Shown: in pieces, positions 8,632 through 18,354 of the stretch
Layout of the letters: every line of letters starts with the position of its first letter
How positions within the stretch are numbered: the stretch's first letter is position 1
From: DASQFQ01 sp963802905
Lineage (GTDB): Bacteria > Actinomycetota > Thermoleophilia > Solirubrobacterales > Solirubrobacteraceae
Assembly: GCA_963802905.1 (NCBI GenBank)
Contig: CAWDKH010000004.1
Coordinates: 186,001 to 250,000, forward strand
Length of the DNA stretch: 64,000 bases
Direction of reading: 5' to 3'
Made by a program: the position numbers and the translations under genes
Notes under the pieces: model-generated
The model's input: the letters and a program-made list of their open reading frames with translations, nothing else
Database searches by the model: none
What the model was told of the DNA's origin: nothing

Positions 8632-11133
8632 ATGGATCGCCGGCTCCTCCTCCTCTGCATGCTCTCGCTGGTCGCGTTCGTCTCGGCGCCCGCGGCCGCG
8701 CACGCCGACATCGACCTCCCCGACGGCTTCGCGACCGTCACGCTGGCGTCCGGGCTGTGGGATCCGACCGCGTTCGCGTACGCCCCGGACGGCCGGATCT
8801 TCATCGCCGAGAAGCGCGGCCGCGTCCGCGTGGTGCGCCCCGGCGGCTCGCAGACGGCAGGAACGGTGATCGACATCAGCGGCCACGTCGCCAACGCCGG
8901 CGACCGCGGGCTGCTCGGCATCGCAGTCGACGTGGACTTCGAGACCAACCACTGGCTGTACCTGCTCTACACCTACGACGCCGACCCGGTCAATTGGGAG
9001 GCTGAGAAGACCGCGCGGCTGACGCGGATCACGGTCAACCCGGACGACACCGTGGTCGGGTCCGAGACGGTCCTGCTGGGCAGCATCGGGCCGGCGCCGT
9101 GCCCGCCGCCCACCAACGACCGTCGACTGCATCCCGTCGACGAGCAACTCGCACTCGATCGGCACGGTCCGCTCCGCGCCCGACGGCACGCTGTGGGTCG
9201 GATCCGGAGACGGCTCCGACTACAACGCGATGGATCCGGGAGCGCTGCGCACGTTCGACGAGCAGTCGCTGTCCGGCAAGATCATCCATGTCGACCGCCA
9301 GGGGAAGGGCCTGGCCGGCCATCCGTTCTGTCCGGAGGACGACAACCTCAGCCACGTCTGTACGAAGGTCTACGCCATGGGCTTCCGCAACCCGTTCCGC
9401 TTCCAGTTGCGCTCGGGCGGCGCGGGGCCGGTACTCGGCGACGTCGGCTGGGAGTCCTACGAGGAGCTCGACCTTCTCGACCCCGGGCGGGAGCTACGGC
9501 TGGCCCTGCTACGAGGGCGCGACGCACACGCCGGACTACAGCGAGCTCCCCGAGTGCAAGGCGCTCTACGCCGAGAATCCGCCGTCGCAGAGCCCGCCGG
9601 TGCACACCTATCCGCACAGCAACGGTGGCGGGGCGGTCGTCGCGGGGCCGCAGTACACCGCCACGCGCTACCCGGCGCAGTACCGGAACCTCTGGTTCTT
9701 CGGCGACTACGTCCGCGGCTGGCTGCGCACCTTCAACATCGTCGGCGGGCAGGTGACGAACGTGACCGACTTCGCGCCGACGGGCTTCGGCGGCGTCGAC
9801 CTCGAGCTCACGCCCGAGGGCGATCTTGCCTACCTCCTCTTCACGGAGGGCAGCGGCCAGACCGGCCGCTTGGAGCGGATCGTGTACGGCAACCGGCCAC
9901 CGCCGGCGGTGGCGCACGCCACGCCCGCGGCGGGAGCGTCGCCGCTCCACGTCGACTTCAGCGCCGACGAGTCGCTCGACCCCGACGGCGACACGGTGAC
10001 CTACGCGTGGGACTTCGGCGACGGCAGCGCCGACGCCACCGGCCGGACCGCGAGCCACACGTACCCGAACTCCGGCGTCTACACGGCGAGGCTGACCGTG
10101 CGCGACGCCCGCGGCCTCTCCAGCGAGGACACCGTGCAGGTGTTGGTCGACCGCACGCCGCCGGTCGCCGCGATCGAGGCCCCGGCGGACGGCTCGCTGT
10201 TCCGCAACGGGGTTCCCGTGCAGCTGCACGGCTCGGCCACCGACCTCGAGGACGGGGATCTCGGCGATGGCGCGCTGTCGTGGCATATCGTGCTCCACCA
10301 CGGCTCGCACACGCACAGCCAGGGGGACCTCCACGGCGCCGCGCCGAGCTTCACCCCGCCCGGGGACCACGACGCCGACTCCTACTACGAGATCGAGCTC
10401 ACGGCGACGGACTCGGACGGCGTCGTCGACCGCAAGACGGTGGAGATCCACCCGGAGACGGTCCCGCTTCACGCTCGCCAGCGTTCCGGCCGGCGTGCCG
10501 CTCAGCTACTCGGGGGTCCAGCACGTCGCGCCGGCGAAGCTCACCGCCGCCATCGGCTACCGCACGTCCGTGGCGGCGCCCGACCAGTTCACGCGCGACG
10601 GCATCGTCTACACGCTTCAAGGGCTGGTCCGACGGTGGGGCGCGCCAGCACCCGATCGTCGTGCCCGGCGCCGCCGCGACCCTGACCGCGACGTACACGG
10701 CGCCTGCGGGCGGTGGGACGCTCCCTCGACCGGCGGGCAACTCGGCGGCCTGCCGACTCCCACAGCCGCCCCACGGCAGACGCCGCGGCTGCGCCTCGAC
10801 CGCCCGCGCCGGCGGGCGCGGACCCTGAGCGGACGCATCACCGGGCTCGCCACTGCGCCGCGCGTGTCGATCGCCCTCCGGACGCAGCGGTTGCACGGAC
10901 GCTGCCGCCACTGGCACGCGAGCAGCGGCGGGCTCGGCCGCCGGGCGCGGAGCTGCTCGACGCACGTGTGGATGCGAGCCCAGGTCACGGCCGCGGGCGC
11001 GAATACCTGGCGCCTGCGCCTGCGCCTCGGCGGCGCGCTGAAGCGCGGCCGCTACGCGGTCGCGGCGCGCGTGACCGATCGCCGCGGCCGGGCGCTGATC
11101 GCGCGCACCGCGATCGCATTGCACATCCGTTGA
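8632..11133 (+). pseudogene. Secreted PQQ-type sugar dehydrogenase with PKD domain; five or more frameshifts
   Basis: ATG 8632 opens a signal peptide (MDRRLLLLCMLSLVAF...AHA) and the glucose/sorbosone dehydrogenase beta-propeller (FAYAPDGRIFIAEKRGRVRV, AGDRGLLGIAVD, MGFRNPFRF, GGSYGWPCYEG). A PKD domain (FSADESLDPDGDTVTYAWDFGDG) and Ig-like and repeat regions follow, ending ...RTAIALHIR. The coding signal changes frame near 9110, 9485, 10468, 10617 and 10720-10780. The first four fit one extra base each. No single frame encodes the whole protein. The family oxidises sugars in the periplasm or outside the cell with PQQ; here the enzyme appears fused to adhesive domains. Confidence 0.7.
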
Positions 11134-11176
11134 GGTGACGCCGCGTCGCGGCGTCGCAGGCGGGAGAATGTGAAGC

Positions 11177-12745
11177 GTGAGCTCGGAGCGCCGTATCCGG
11201 GTTGGCGTCACCCTCGACGGCCGGCGGGTCCCGCGCTGGAAGCGCGACGTCCTGCACGGGCTGCTCGAAGCCGAAGGCGTCGATCTCGCGCTCGTCGTGC
11301 TGACGGCGCCGGAGCGCGCGCCCGACCGCGGCGCCGCCGGCGCGCTCCTGCGCCTGTACCGCGCGCTGGACCGGCGCGTGTTCGCCGGCGACCCCGATCC
11401 GGTGGCGATCGTGGACGTGAGCACCGAGCTCGCGGCGATCCCGACCGTCGACCACCGCAACGGGCGGCACCAGGACGGCGGGGAAACGCCGCTCGACGTC
11501 GGCATCGCGCTGGGCGCCGAGCACGACGCGCTGCTGAGCGGGGCACGCCTCGGCGTCTGGACTTACCGCTACGGCGCGGGGCGCGAGCAGCGCGACGACG
11601 TCCCCTTCCTGCGCGACATCCGCGAGGGCCGGTTCGCCAGCCACGTCGCGCTCGTGCGCCAGTCCGACCGGGCGCTGCTCGCCAGCTCGACCGTGCGGAC
11701 GGACCTCGTCTCGCTCCAGCGGGTGCGCGGGGCGGCACTGCTGCGCTGCCGGCACCTCGCGGGCCGCTGCCTGCGCGAGCTGTCCAGCGGCCTCGAGCCC
11801 ACCGCGCGCCCCGAGGAGGAGCCGGAGATCGCCCGCGTCGCGTTGGACCGCCCGAGCCTGCGCGCCCTGCTCGGCACCGTCGCGCGGATCGCCGTCCGGC
11901 TCGTCAGGCACCGCCTGCACAACGCGCTCTGGCATGAGCAGTGGCTCTTCGTCGTCCGGCGGCCCGAGCAGCGCCCGCCGCCGCTCAGCTTCAGCCAGGG
12001 GCGCATGCATCGCCCGCCGCGCGGCCGCGACTGGGCCGACCCGTTCCCGTTCCGCGAGAACGGTCGGTCGTGGCTGTTCTTCGAGGAGGTCCCGTGGCGC
12101 AACGGCCAGGGCCACATCAGCGTCGCCGAGCTCGACGGCACCGGCGGCCTGCACGACGTGCGCACCGCGCTGGAGACGCCCTACCACCTCTCGTATCCGT
12201 TCGTGTTCACCCACGACGGCGAGACCTACCTGCTCCCGGAGTCGCGGACCTCGGCCTCCACCACCCTCTATCGCGCGCGTCGCTTCCCCGACGAGTGGGA
12301 GCCGGTCGGCTCGCTTGCGGACACCGCGCTCTACGACCCAACGCTGCTGCAGCGCGAGGGCACCTGGTGGCTGTTCGGCACGGTCGCGGAACCCGGCGAG
12401 CCCCAGGACGACGAGCTCCACGTCTTCTTCGCCGAGTCCCTCGACGGGCCGTGGCAGGCGCACCCGCGCAATCCGGTCGTGTCGGACGTGCGCAGCGCGC
12501 GCCCCGCGGGCCCGTTCATCGCCCACGAGGGCCGGCTGCTGCGCCCCGCGCAGGACTGCTCGGGCCGTTACGGGCGCGCGGTCGTGTTCAAGGAGGTGCT
12601 CGAGCTGAGCCCGTCCGCCTACCGCGAGATCGAAGTGGCGCGGCTCGAGCCCGACTGGCTCGCACGCAACCTGGCGACCCACCACTACGCGACCGATGAG
12701 CGGTGGGCGGCGACGGATGCGCTGCGCCGCCGGCGGCGCTGGTGA
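11177..12745 (+). CDS. GINT1-N-like / formyltransferase-like glycosyltransferase-associated protein
   Basis: A 522-residue protein from GTG 11177 with GGGAG about 10 bases upstream. The N-terminal ~220 residues look like a degenerate formyltransferase-type Rossmann domain (RIRVGVTLDG, LDVGIALG). The C-terminal ~270 residues match the five-bladed-propeller domain found at the N-terminus of plant glucosamine inositolphosphorylceramide transferase: DWADPFPF, WLFFEEVPWRNGQGHISVAEL, LSYPFVFTHDGETYLLPES, ALYDPTLL and GRLLRPAQDCSGRYGRAVV. The exact reaction in bacteria is not known to me; the position before a flippase suggests glycan assembly. The stop overlaps the next start (GTGA). Confidence 0.65.
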   Translation: MSSERRIRVGVTLDGRRVPRWKRDVLHGLLEAEGVDLALVVLTAPERAPDRGAAGALLRLYRALDRRVFAGDPDPVAIVDVSTELAAIPTVDHRNGRHQDGGETPLDVGIALGAEHDALLSGARLGVWTYRYGAGREQRDDVPFLRDIREGRFASHVALVRQSDRALLASSTVRTDLVSLQRVRGAALLRCRHLAGRCLRELSSGLEPTARPEEEPEIARVALDRPSLRALLGTVARIAVRLVRHRLHNALWHEQWLFVVRRPEQRPPPLSFSQGRMHRPPRGRDWADPFPFRENGRSWLFFEEVPWRNGQGHISVAELDGTGGLHDVRTALETPYHLSYPFVFTHDGETYLLPESRTSASTTLYRARRFPDEWEPVGSLADTALYDPTLLQREGTWWLFGTVAEPGEPQDDELHVFFAESLDGPWQAHPRNPVVSDVRSARPAGPFIAHEGRLLRPAQDCSGRYGRAVVFKEVLELSPSAYREIEVARLEPDWLARNLATHHYATDERWAATDALRRRRRW

Positions 12746-14298
12746 GCCTCGACGGCGCGGAGCCGGAGGCCGAGCGCGGGAGCTTCGGCGCGGGGCTGGG
12801 CCTCGGCGGGCTCAGCTTCCTCGTGACGCTGGGCGTCGGCCTCGTCTCGAGCATCGTCATCGCGCGGATCTATGGCGTGCGCATCGTCGGCGAGTTCGCG
12901 CTCGCCTCGGCGCCGATGCTGGCCGCGTGGTCGCTGTCGAACCTCCGCCAGGGGCCCGCGCTGGTTCGGGTGCTGAGCATCCAGGCGCCGCGCGCTCCCT
13001 CGGTCACTGGCTTGTTCGCCGCGGTTTCCGTGGTCTCGTTCGGCCTCACCGCGGTGGTCGTGGTGCTGCTCGCGGGTGCCAGCGCGATCGTCTTCCGCGG
13101 GCCGCTCGACCGACCCGACCTGCTCGCGCCCGCGCTCGTCATGCTGGCCCAGTTCCTGCTGTTCGTGAACCCGGGCTGGAACCTCGAGAACGTCTTCTCG
13201 GCGTTCCGCGCCGGCCGCTCGCTGTTCTGGATCCGGCTGGTCGAGGCGCTCGTGGTGCTCGGGGCGTCGGTGCTGGCCAGCCTGGTCGAGGAGGACGTGT
13301 GGGCCCTCGTGCTCGCCACGTGCTTCGGCGCCGCGGTCACGCTGCTCCACCGCGTGGTGCTCGTGCGCCGCTGGATGGCGCTGCGCGTATCGCGGGAGGC
13401 GGTGCGCGACGGGTTCACGCGAGTGCCGGAGATTCTGCGCTTCGGGCTCAAGCTCGCCCCGGGCAACCTCGCCGAGGGAATCAGCTACGACGCGCCGATC
13501 TGGGTGCTCGGCCTGAGCCTGCCGGCCGCCGCGGTCGGCGCCTACAGCCGTGCCTGGCAGACCACCAACCGCCTCTATTCGTTCGGCTACCGGATCAACG
13601 AGATGCTGCTGCCGACGCTGGTGGAACGCAGCGTCGAGGACGACCGCGACGCGTTCGACCGCACGCTGCTCGACACCGCGCGCTACGCGGCGCTCGCGCT
13701 GCTGCTGGTGGGCGCCGCCGCGGGCGGAGCGGCGGAGGGGGTCATGCACATCTTCGGCCCCGGCTTCGACGCGGGCGCCGATGCGCTCGCGGTCCTCCTC
13801 GTCACCCCGGCGCTGACCGTGCTGGCGGGCATCGCGTCGCAGGCGCAGTACGCGTTCGACCGGCCGTGGGTGGGCACGGTGAACGCGGTGGTCGGCATGG
13901 TCGCCAAGGTCGCCCTCGTGATCGTGTTGACAGAGACGTCCGGGATCACGGGCGCCGCGGTCGGCTTTGCGCTCGGCACGCTCCTGCAGTTCGGGCTCCA
14001 GAGCGCGGACGTCGCGCGGCATCTCCACGGCCCCGCGCGGCGCTGGCTGCCGCCGCGCCAGCTCGCCGGGCTCGTCGTGGCCTACGTGACTGCCTTCGCC
14101 GCGGCGCGCGTGCTCGACCAGGCGCTGACCCAGCCGTTCGGACTCCTCGCCGGACTGGCGGCCGGGAGCCTGGTCTTCGTCGTCGCACACGTGTGGGTCG
14201 GCGGTCTGTTGGAGCGCGATCGGCAGCGGATCGCGCAGGCGCGCAGCCGGCTAGCCCGCGCGCAGGCGACCGAGCCGCGCTCGCCCGCCGGCCGGTAG
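12742..14298 (+). CDS. Polysaccharide flippase, MOP/Wzx family
   Basis: About 518 residues from GTG 12742, which overlaps the previous stop; the ATG at 12703 would give a longer overlap and is less likely. There are about 12-14 hydrophobic segments. The first is GLGGLSFLVTLGVGLVSSIVIARIYG, the usual opening of PST/Wzx flippases (membrane helix 1 plus the RxYG loop). It should move undecaprenyl-linked oligosaccharide across the membrane. It is translationally coupled to the GINT1-like gene and convergent with the acyltransferase, overlapping it by ~48 bp. Confidence 0.85.
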   Translation: MSLDGAEPEAERGSFGAGLGLGGLSFLVTLGVGLVSSIVIARIYGVRIVGEFALASAPMLAAWSLSNLRQGPALVRVLSIQAPRAPSVTGLFAAVSVVSFGLTAVVVVLLAGASAIVFRGPLDRPDLLAPALVMLAQFLLFVNPGWNLENVFSAFRAGRSLFWIRLVEALVVLGASVLASLVEEDVWALVLATCFGAAVTLLHRVVLVRRWMALRVSREAVRDGFTRVPEILRFGLKLAPGNLAEGISYDAPIWVLGLSLPAAAVGAYSRAWQTTNRLYSFGYRINEMLLPTLVERSVEDDRDAFDRTLLDTARYAALALLLVGAAAGGAAEGVMHIFGPGFDAGADALAVLLVTPALTVLAGIASQAQYAFDRPWVGTVNAVVGMVAKVALVIVLTETSGITGAAVGFALGTLLQFGLQSADVARHLHGPARRWLPPRQLAGLVVAYVTAFAAARVLDQALTQPFGLLAGLAAGSLVFVVAHVWVGGLLERDRQRIAQARSRLARAQATEPRSPAGR

Positions 14299-15291
14299 CC
14301 GCGCCCACGCCGTGCGGGCCCCCGAGCGCGCGAGGGCCTCCACCGCAGCGGGGGAGCCGCGCCGCGCCACGAGGTGCGACTCCAGCGGTCGCGTCGTGAT
14401 GCGGAAGCGCTGCTTGTGGCGCTCTTCGCCGCGCAGCATGTCGTAGTCGGTGCAGCCCTCGGCGGCGGCGCGCTCGACCGCCGTGGCCAGCAGCGAGACG
14501 CCGACGGCGTGGCGCGCATAGGCGGGGTCGAACGCCTGCGAGTACGCGAACGCGCGTGTCCCGAGCCGCCAGCCGTACAGCACGGCGGCGGTCCGGCCGT
14601 CCACCTCGAGCGTGTGGAGGCGTAACCAGCCGCGCTCGGCGGCGCGGGCGGCGAAGTCGGCGTGGAACGCCTGGACCGTGGGTGGGAAGCCGCCGTCGCC
14701 CCAGCGCGCCGCGTGCAGCCGCAGCAGCTCACCGAGGTCGCGGCGCGCCTCGTGCGCCCCGTCGCTGGTGCGGACGGTGACCGCGTGCTCGGCGGCGAGG
14801 CGGCGGCGCAGCCGCTCGACGTCGCGCCGCGGACGGCCGTCCATGAGGGCGCCGGCGTCGCGCAGGTCGGCGACCACGAGCGGCGGCTCGTCGCGCCAGC
14901 GCACCCGCGTGCGCCCGGCCGCAGCGACCGCGGCGGGCCACGGGCTGCCGGCGGGGACGCGCTCGAGCCGCCACAGCTCGCCGCGGCCACGCGGGAGCTC
15001 GTGCGCCACCGTCTCGGCGACCGCGCGCGCGTCGGCGGCCGCGCAGGCCGCCGGCAGCACGTCGACCAGCGCGTCGCCGGCCGCGAGCACGACGCGGCGC
15101 CGCCCATCGCCGCGCACCACCAGCGGGAGGACGCCCGCCACGCTGCCGTCGCCGCGCCGGCACACGAGGATCCGCGGCCGGTCAGCGGGATGGGCCGCGC
15201 ACCACGCCTCGTGCCACTCGGGCAGCGCGAACGGGTTCTCCGCCGCGACCGCGAGCGAGCGCCATGCCTCGACCACGTCGGCCGGCGGCAT
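14251..15291 (-). CDS. GNAT-type acyltransferase, CelD/BcsL (FemAB-like) family
   Basis: A 346-residue protein with two GNAT-like halves. The second is typical of Acetyltransf_6: LRLHAARWGDGGFPPT, RLHTLEVDGRTAAVLYGWRLG, YSQAFDPAYARHAVGVSLLA and DYDMLRGEERHKQRF. The family transfers acyl groups in polysaccharide or peptide modification (BcsL/CelD). It lies 29 bp downstream of the JmjC-like gene on the same strand, probably one transcript. Substrate unknown; acetylation of an exported glycan is a reasonable guess from context. Confidence 0.75.
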   Translation of the reverse strand: MPPADVVEAWRSLAVAAENPFALPEWHEAWCAAHPADRPRILVCRRGDGSVAGVLPLVVRGDGRRRVVLAAGDALVDVLPAACAAADARAVAETVAHELPRGRGELWRLERVPAGSPWPAAVAAAGRTRVRWRDEPPLVVADLRDAGALMDGRPRRDVERLRRRLAAEHAVTVRTSDGAHEARRDLGELLRLHAARWGDGGFPPTVQAFHADFAARAAERGWLRLHTLEVDGRTAAVLYGWRLGTRAFAYSQAFDPAYARHAVGVSLLATAVERAAAEGCTDYDMLRGEERHKQRFRITTRPLESHLVARRGSPAAVEALARSGARTAWARLPAGGRARLGRLRAG

Positions 15292-15320
15292 GTGCGCGAA
15301 GGCGGTGAGCTCGAGCGCGG

Positions 15321-16172
15321 TCAGCTCCGGCGGCGTGCCATCCGCCCGACGCGGCTCGCCGCCGTGACGAGCCGCTCCTTGGCCCGGTCGCCGCGTGGCC
15401 GCTCGCCCGGCCGCGCCGGATCCAGGCCGAGCCGGCGGAGTCCCGCGTTGGCCCGGTGGACCGCCGCGCGACGGATGACCGCCTCGGTCTCGAAGCCGAC
15501 CGACAGCGAGATCGACACGCCCGCCGGCGTCTTGACCAGGTGCGGGACGAGGGCGGGGACGTGCACGCCGACCCCAGGGCTGAGCTCGAACGCCTCAGCG
15601 TCGTGCGGCAGGTCCGCGATGTTGCGGTGCCCGCCGGCGCAGAAGCGTTCGACCTCGCGGTGGGCCACCACCGGATCGGGGAAGTTGCCGACGCGGACCT
15701 GCTTCGTGCCCAGGAGCTGGAGCAGGTAGCCCTGCTCCATGTCGATGTGCGTCGGGGTGGTCGAGTTCGGAGCCGACAGGAAGAACACGCCCTGGCGCCG
15801 TAGGACCGCGCCCTCGCGGGCGGGCAGCGCGCGCAGGACGTCCTCGAACAGCGCGTCGTAGAGCTCCGCGTAGGCGGGCACGCCGTGGATCGGCAGCACC
15901 ATCCAGCAGCCGTTGGTCTCGATCGTGCGGACCATCTCGCCGGGGCTGAGCTCGGCCTGGGGCACCTCGCCGCCGGGCATCGTGTCATCGACCGAGCCCA
16001 GGTTGTGCTCGACGCGTTCGGGGGGCAGCGAGTCGGCCAGCTCCGCGAGCGCCTCGAGCTGGGTCAGCGGATGCCCGTGGAGTTCATGCTGCACCGCGAA
16101 GGCGGTGCGCCCGAAGTTCGGCTCGACGGTGGCGGGGTCGAGGTGGATGAGCGCAGTGGTGTCAGTCGGCAT
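15321..16172 (-). CDS. JmjC/cupin-like Fe(II)/2-oxoglutarate oxygenase-type protein
   Basis: About 283 residues from ATG 16172 (MPTDTTALIHLD); a start at 16214 would run into the tRNA promoter region. The centre holds an HxD metal motif in TPTHIDMEQGYLLQLLGTK, followed ~70 residues later by the second His in VHVPALVPHLVKTPAG. This arrangement and spacing fit JmjC-type hydroxylases. An Arg-rich tail follows. It is probably co-transcribed with the acyltransferase. It could hydroxylate a small molecule or a protein; nothing in the sequence shows which. Confidence 0.65.
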   Translation of the reverse strand: MPTDTTALIHLDPATVEPNFGRTAFAVQHELHGHPLTQLEALAELADSLPPERVEHNLGSVDDTMPGGEVPQAELSPGEMVRTIETNGCWMVLPIHGVPAYAELYDALFEDVLRALPAREGAVLRRQGVFFLSAPNSTTPTHIDMEQGYLLQLLGTKQVRVGNFPDPVVAHREVERFCAGGHRNIADLPHDAEAFELSPGVGVHVPALVPHLVKTPAGVSISLSVGFETEAVIRRAAVHRANAGLRRLGLDPARPGERPRGDRAKERLVTAASRVGRMARRRS

Positions 16173-16225
16173 CGCACCACATGATGGCGAACGCCCGGCG
16201 CCCGGGGCTAACATGGCGCGAGCTT

Positions 16226-16297
16226 GGGCGCGTAGCTCAGTGGGAGAGCGCTCGCTTCACACGCGAGAGGTCGCAGGTTCGAAACCCGCCGCGCCCA
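16226..16297 (+). tRNA. tRNA-Val (anticodon CAC)
   Basis: A complete cloverleaf: acceptor GGGCGCG pairs with CGCGCCC, the D arm is GCTC/GAGC, the anticodon stem CTCGC/GCGAG encloses loop TTCACAC (anticodon CAC), and the T arm GCAGG-TTCGAAA-CCCGC fits with one mismatch or wobble. The discriminator is A. CCA is not encoded. Confidence 0.95.
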
Positions 16298-16305
16298 TGC
16301 TCACG

Positions 16306-16328
16306 GAAGCCCGCTTCGGCGGGGTTTC
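16306..16328 (+). terminator. Hairpin terminator after tRNA-Val
   Basis: GAAGCCCGC, loop TTCG, then GCGGGGTTTC gives a 9-bp stem with one G-T pair, followed by a pyrimidine-rich run. It sits 9 bases after the tRNA and also just beyond the stop of the convergent RTX gene. Confidence 0.75.
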
Positions 16329-16352
16329 TGCGTTCTGCGGACCGTGGAAGCG

Positions 16353-18320
16353 CTACTTCCGGCGCGCTCGCCGCACCGGCCGCTTCACGTACTCGCAGTT
16401 CTTGACGGCGTCGCTGCGGTCGGCCTTCACCTTGTCGACGCCGGCGCCGCAGTCGATCTCGTCGCGGGTCGAGTCGCGGGCGAAGATCTCGTCGTTGCCG
16501 CCCCCGGCCACGACCTTGTCCATGCCCGCGCCGGGCGTGATGTCGTCGTTGCCGTTCCGGGCCCTGATCTTGTCCTTGCCGGCGTCTGCCTTGATCCGAT
16601 CGTCGCCGCTGCTGCCGTCGAGCAGGTCGTCTCCGGTCCCGCCGGTCAAAAGATCGTCGCCCGTGCGTCCGAACAGGCAGTCGTCGCCCCCGCGTCCGCT
16701 CAGCACGTCGCGGCCGGTGCCGCCGACCAGCACGTCGTCACCCGGCGTGCCGACGGTGTACCGCGCGGCGCCGGGCTCGGTGCAGGTGCGCGGAGGCGGT
16801 GGCGGTGGCGGGGGAGGCGGCGGAGGCGGGAGCGAGGGGCCGCCGCCGGCCGGCGGAGCGTCGTCCACGCACTCCACCTTCACGGCGACGCTCGCCGTGG
16901 AGCCGCCGTTGAGCTTGTAGGTGAACGTGTCGCGCGACGCGACCAGGTCGTTGCAGTAGTTCGCGGCCGGCTTGTACCGCACGCCGCCGCCGCCGATGAC
17001 TGCGCTGCCGTGCGCGGGCTGCGTGACCGACGCGACGAGCTTCGGACCGCCGTCCGGGTCGGTGTCGTTGGCGAGCACGTTGATCGTCGTGGGCGGGGCG
17101 TTCTCTCTGACTGTCGCGACGTCGTTCTTCGCGGTCGGCGGCGCGTTGAAGCAGGCGGCGCCGGCCGGTGAGGAGGTGTTGCGGTAGATCATCACCGCGG
17201 CGTTGCCCTTGTCGGCGATGACGACCTCGGGCCGCCCGTCCCCGGAGAGGTCGCCCACGGCCATGCTCACGCGCGTGGTCGCGGGCTGCGGGAGGTCACG
17301 GCCGCCGTCGAAGCCGAGCGCCCCGTCGCCGAGGTGCACCATCCCCCTCCCATACGTGCCGGCGGCGATGACGTCGTTGCACGCGTCGCCGTCCACGTCG
17401 GCGACGGCCACTGCATCGACGCCCGGCGTGGTGGGCAGCGGTCTCCCGACCGACTCGAGGCCCCCGCTCCCGGAGGGGTTCAGCCGGTAGTAGTGGATCG
17501 AGTCCACCCTGGCGGCGAGGCTGTTGATCTGTTGCCCGACGACCACGTCGAGGTCGGCGTCACCGTCGAGGTCGCCGAGCGCGGCCGTCTCCATGCCGTC
17601 CGGCACGGGGCGCGTGCTCGCGGACCAGTCCAGGGGGAACACGGGAGCGAAGCCGAAGATCCTCATCGTGTCTGGGCCTCCCGAGGTGATGACCTCGTCG
17701 GGGGGCACGCCGGCGACGCTCCCGTTGAGATCGCCGACCACGAGCGGCTCCGCGACCGGCGTGTCGTGACGGCACACGAGCTTCTCGGGATCGAGCTCGT
17801 AGCTGATGCAGAGCTCGCGGCCAAAGCTCCCGACCCCGTGCTGGAGGACGAGCAGCGGGGCGGCATTGCCGTCCGGGCGCCGCATCAGCGCGAGCATGTC
17901 GGCCGACGCGGCCCCGAGGTACGCCGGGAGATTCAGGTTGAACGGCACCGGGCTGCCCAGCGCCCCTGCGCCGTTGCCCGTGAGCCGCACGACGTTCGGC
18001 GTGCACGCCACGTAGGCGTCGAGCTTGCCGTCGGGCGCGGTCGGGGTCACGTCGCCCAGCGTCACGTCCTCGAGCAGGCCGGCGCATTCGGGCCCGGCGG
18101 AGTACTGCTCCATCGCGGCGAACGTCCCGTCGCCGTGGTTGAGCATCACGCCCACCTTGCCGGGTGACCACAGGCCGACGACGATGTCCTTGCCGTGCAC
18201 GCCGTCGAGGTCCCCGAGCGCGATGGAGTCGGGCGCGGCGGGCAGTGCGACATCGGTGCGGTCGAAGCTCACCGAGGCACCGGCGCCTGGAACTCCCCCC
18301 AGCGCCGCTCCAAGGAGCAT
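16353..18320 (-). CDS. Secreted FG-GAP/VCBS, Ig-like and RTX-repeat surface protein
   Basis: A 655-residue protein. A short signal sequence is cleaved near GAGA; upstream codons are hydrophobic too, so a non-standard earlier start is possible. Residues ~30-370 are VCBS/FG-GAP propeller repeats (ALGDLDGDADLDVVVG, VADVDGDACNDVI, VGDLSGDGRPEVVIAD) with Ca-binding Asp loops. A bacterial Ig/cadherin-like domain follows (TINVLANDTDPDGG). Next come an unbroken run of 14 prolines and an RTX region of degenerate nonapeptides (GTPGDDVLVGGTGRDVL, GRTGDDLLTGGTGDDLL). The ending is basic (RRARRK). It is probably a Ca-dependent adhesin or matrix protein. Confidence 0.85.
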   Translation of the reverse strand: MLLGAALGGVPGAGASVSFDRTDVALPAAPDSIALGDLDGVHGKDIVVGLWSPGKVGVMLNHGDGTFAAMEQYSAGPECAGLLEDVTLGDVTPTAPDGKLDAYVACTPNVVRLTGNGAGALGSPVPFNLNLPAYLGAASADMLALMRRPDGNAAPLLVLQHGVGSFGRELCISYELDPEKLVCRHDTPVAEPLVVGDLNGSVAGVPPDEVITSGGPDTMRIFGFAPVFPLDWSASTRPVPDGMETAALGDLDGDADLDVVVGQQINSLAARVDSIHYYRLNPSGSGGLESVGRPLPTTPGVDAVAVADVDGDACNDVIAAGTYGRGMVHLGDGALGFDGGRDLPQPATTRVSMAVGDLSGDGRPEVVIADKGNAAVMIYRNTSSPAGAACFNAPPTAKNDVATVRENAPPTTINVLANDTDPDGGPKLVASVTQPAHGSAVIGGGGVRYKPAANYCNDLVASRDTFTYKLNGGSTASVAVKVECVDDAPPAGGGPSLPPPPPPPPPPPPPRTCTEPGAARYTVGTPGDDVLVGGTGRDVLSGRGGDDCLFGRTGDDLLTGGTGDDLLDGSSGDDRIKADAGKDKIRARNGNDDITPGAGMDKVVAGGGNDEIFARDSTRDEIDCGAGVDKVKADRSDAVKNCEYVKRPVRRARRK

Positions 18321-18354
18321 TGCGAGCGTCCAACCACTCAGGCGCCGGGCAGGT

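Noticed and set aside
16600..16800. Possible CRISPR or tandem DNA repeat
   Set aside because: The regular pattern comes from protein-level RTX nonapeptides; the DNA units vary and there are no spacers.
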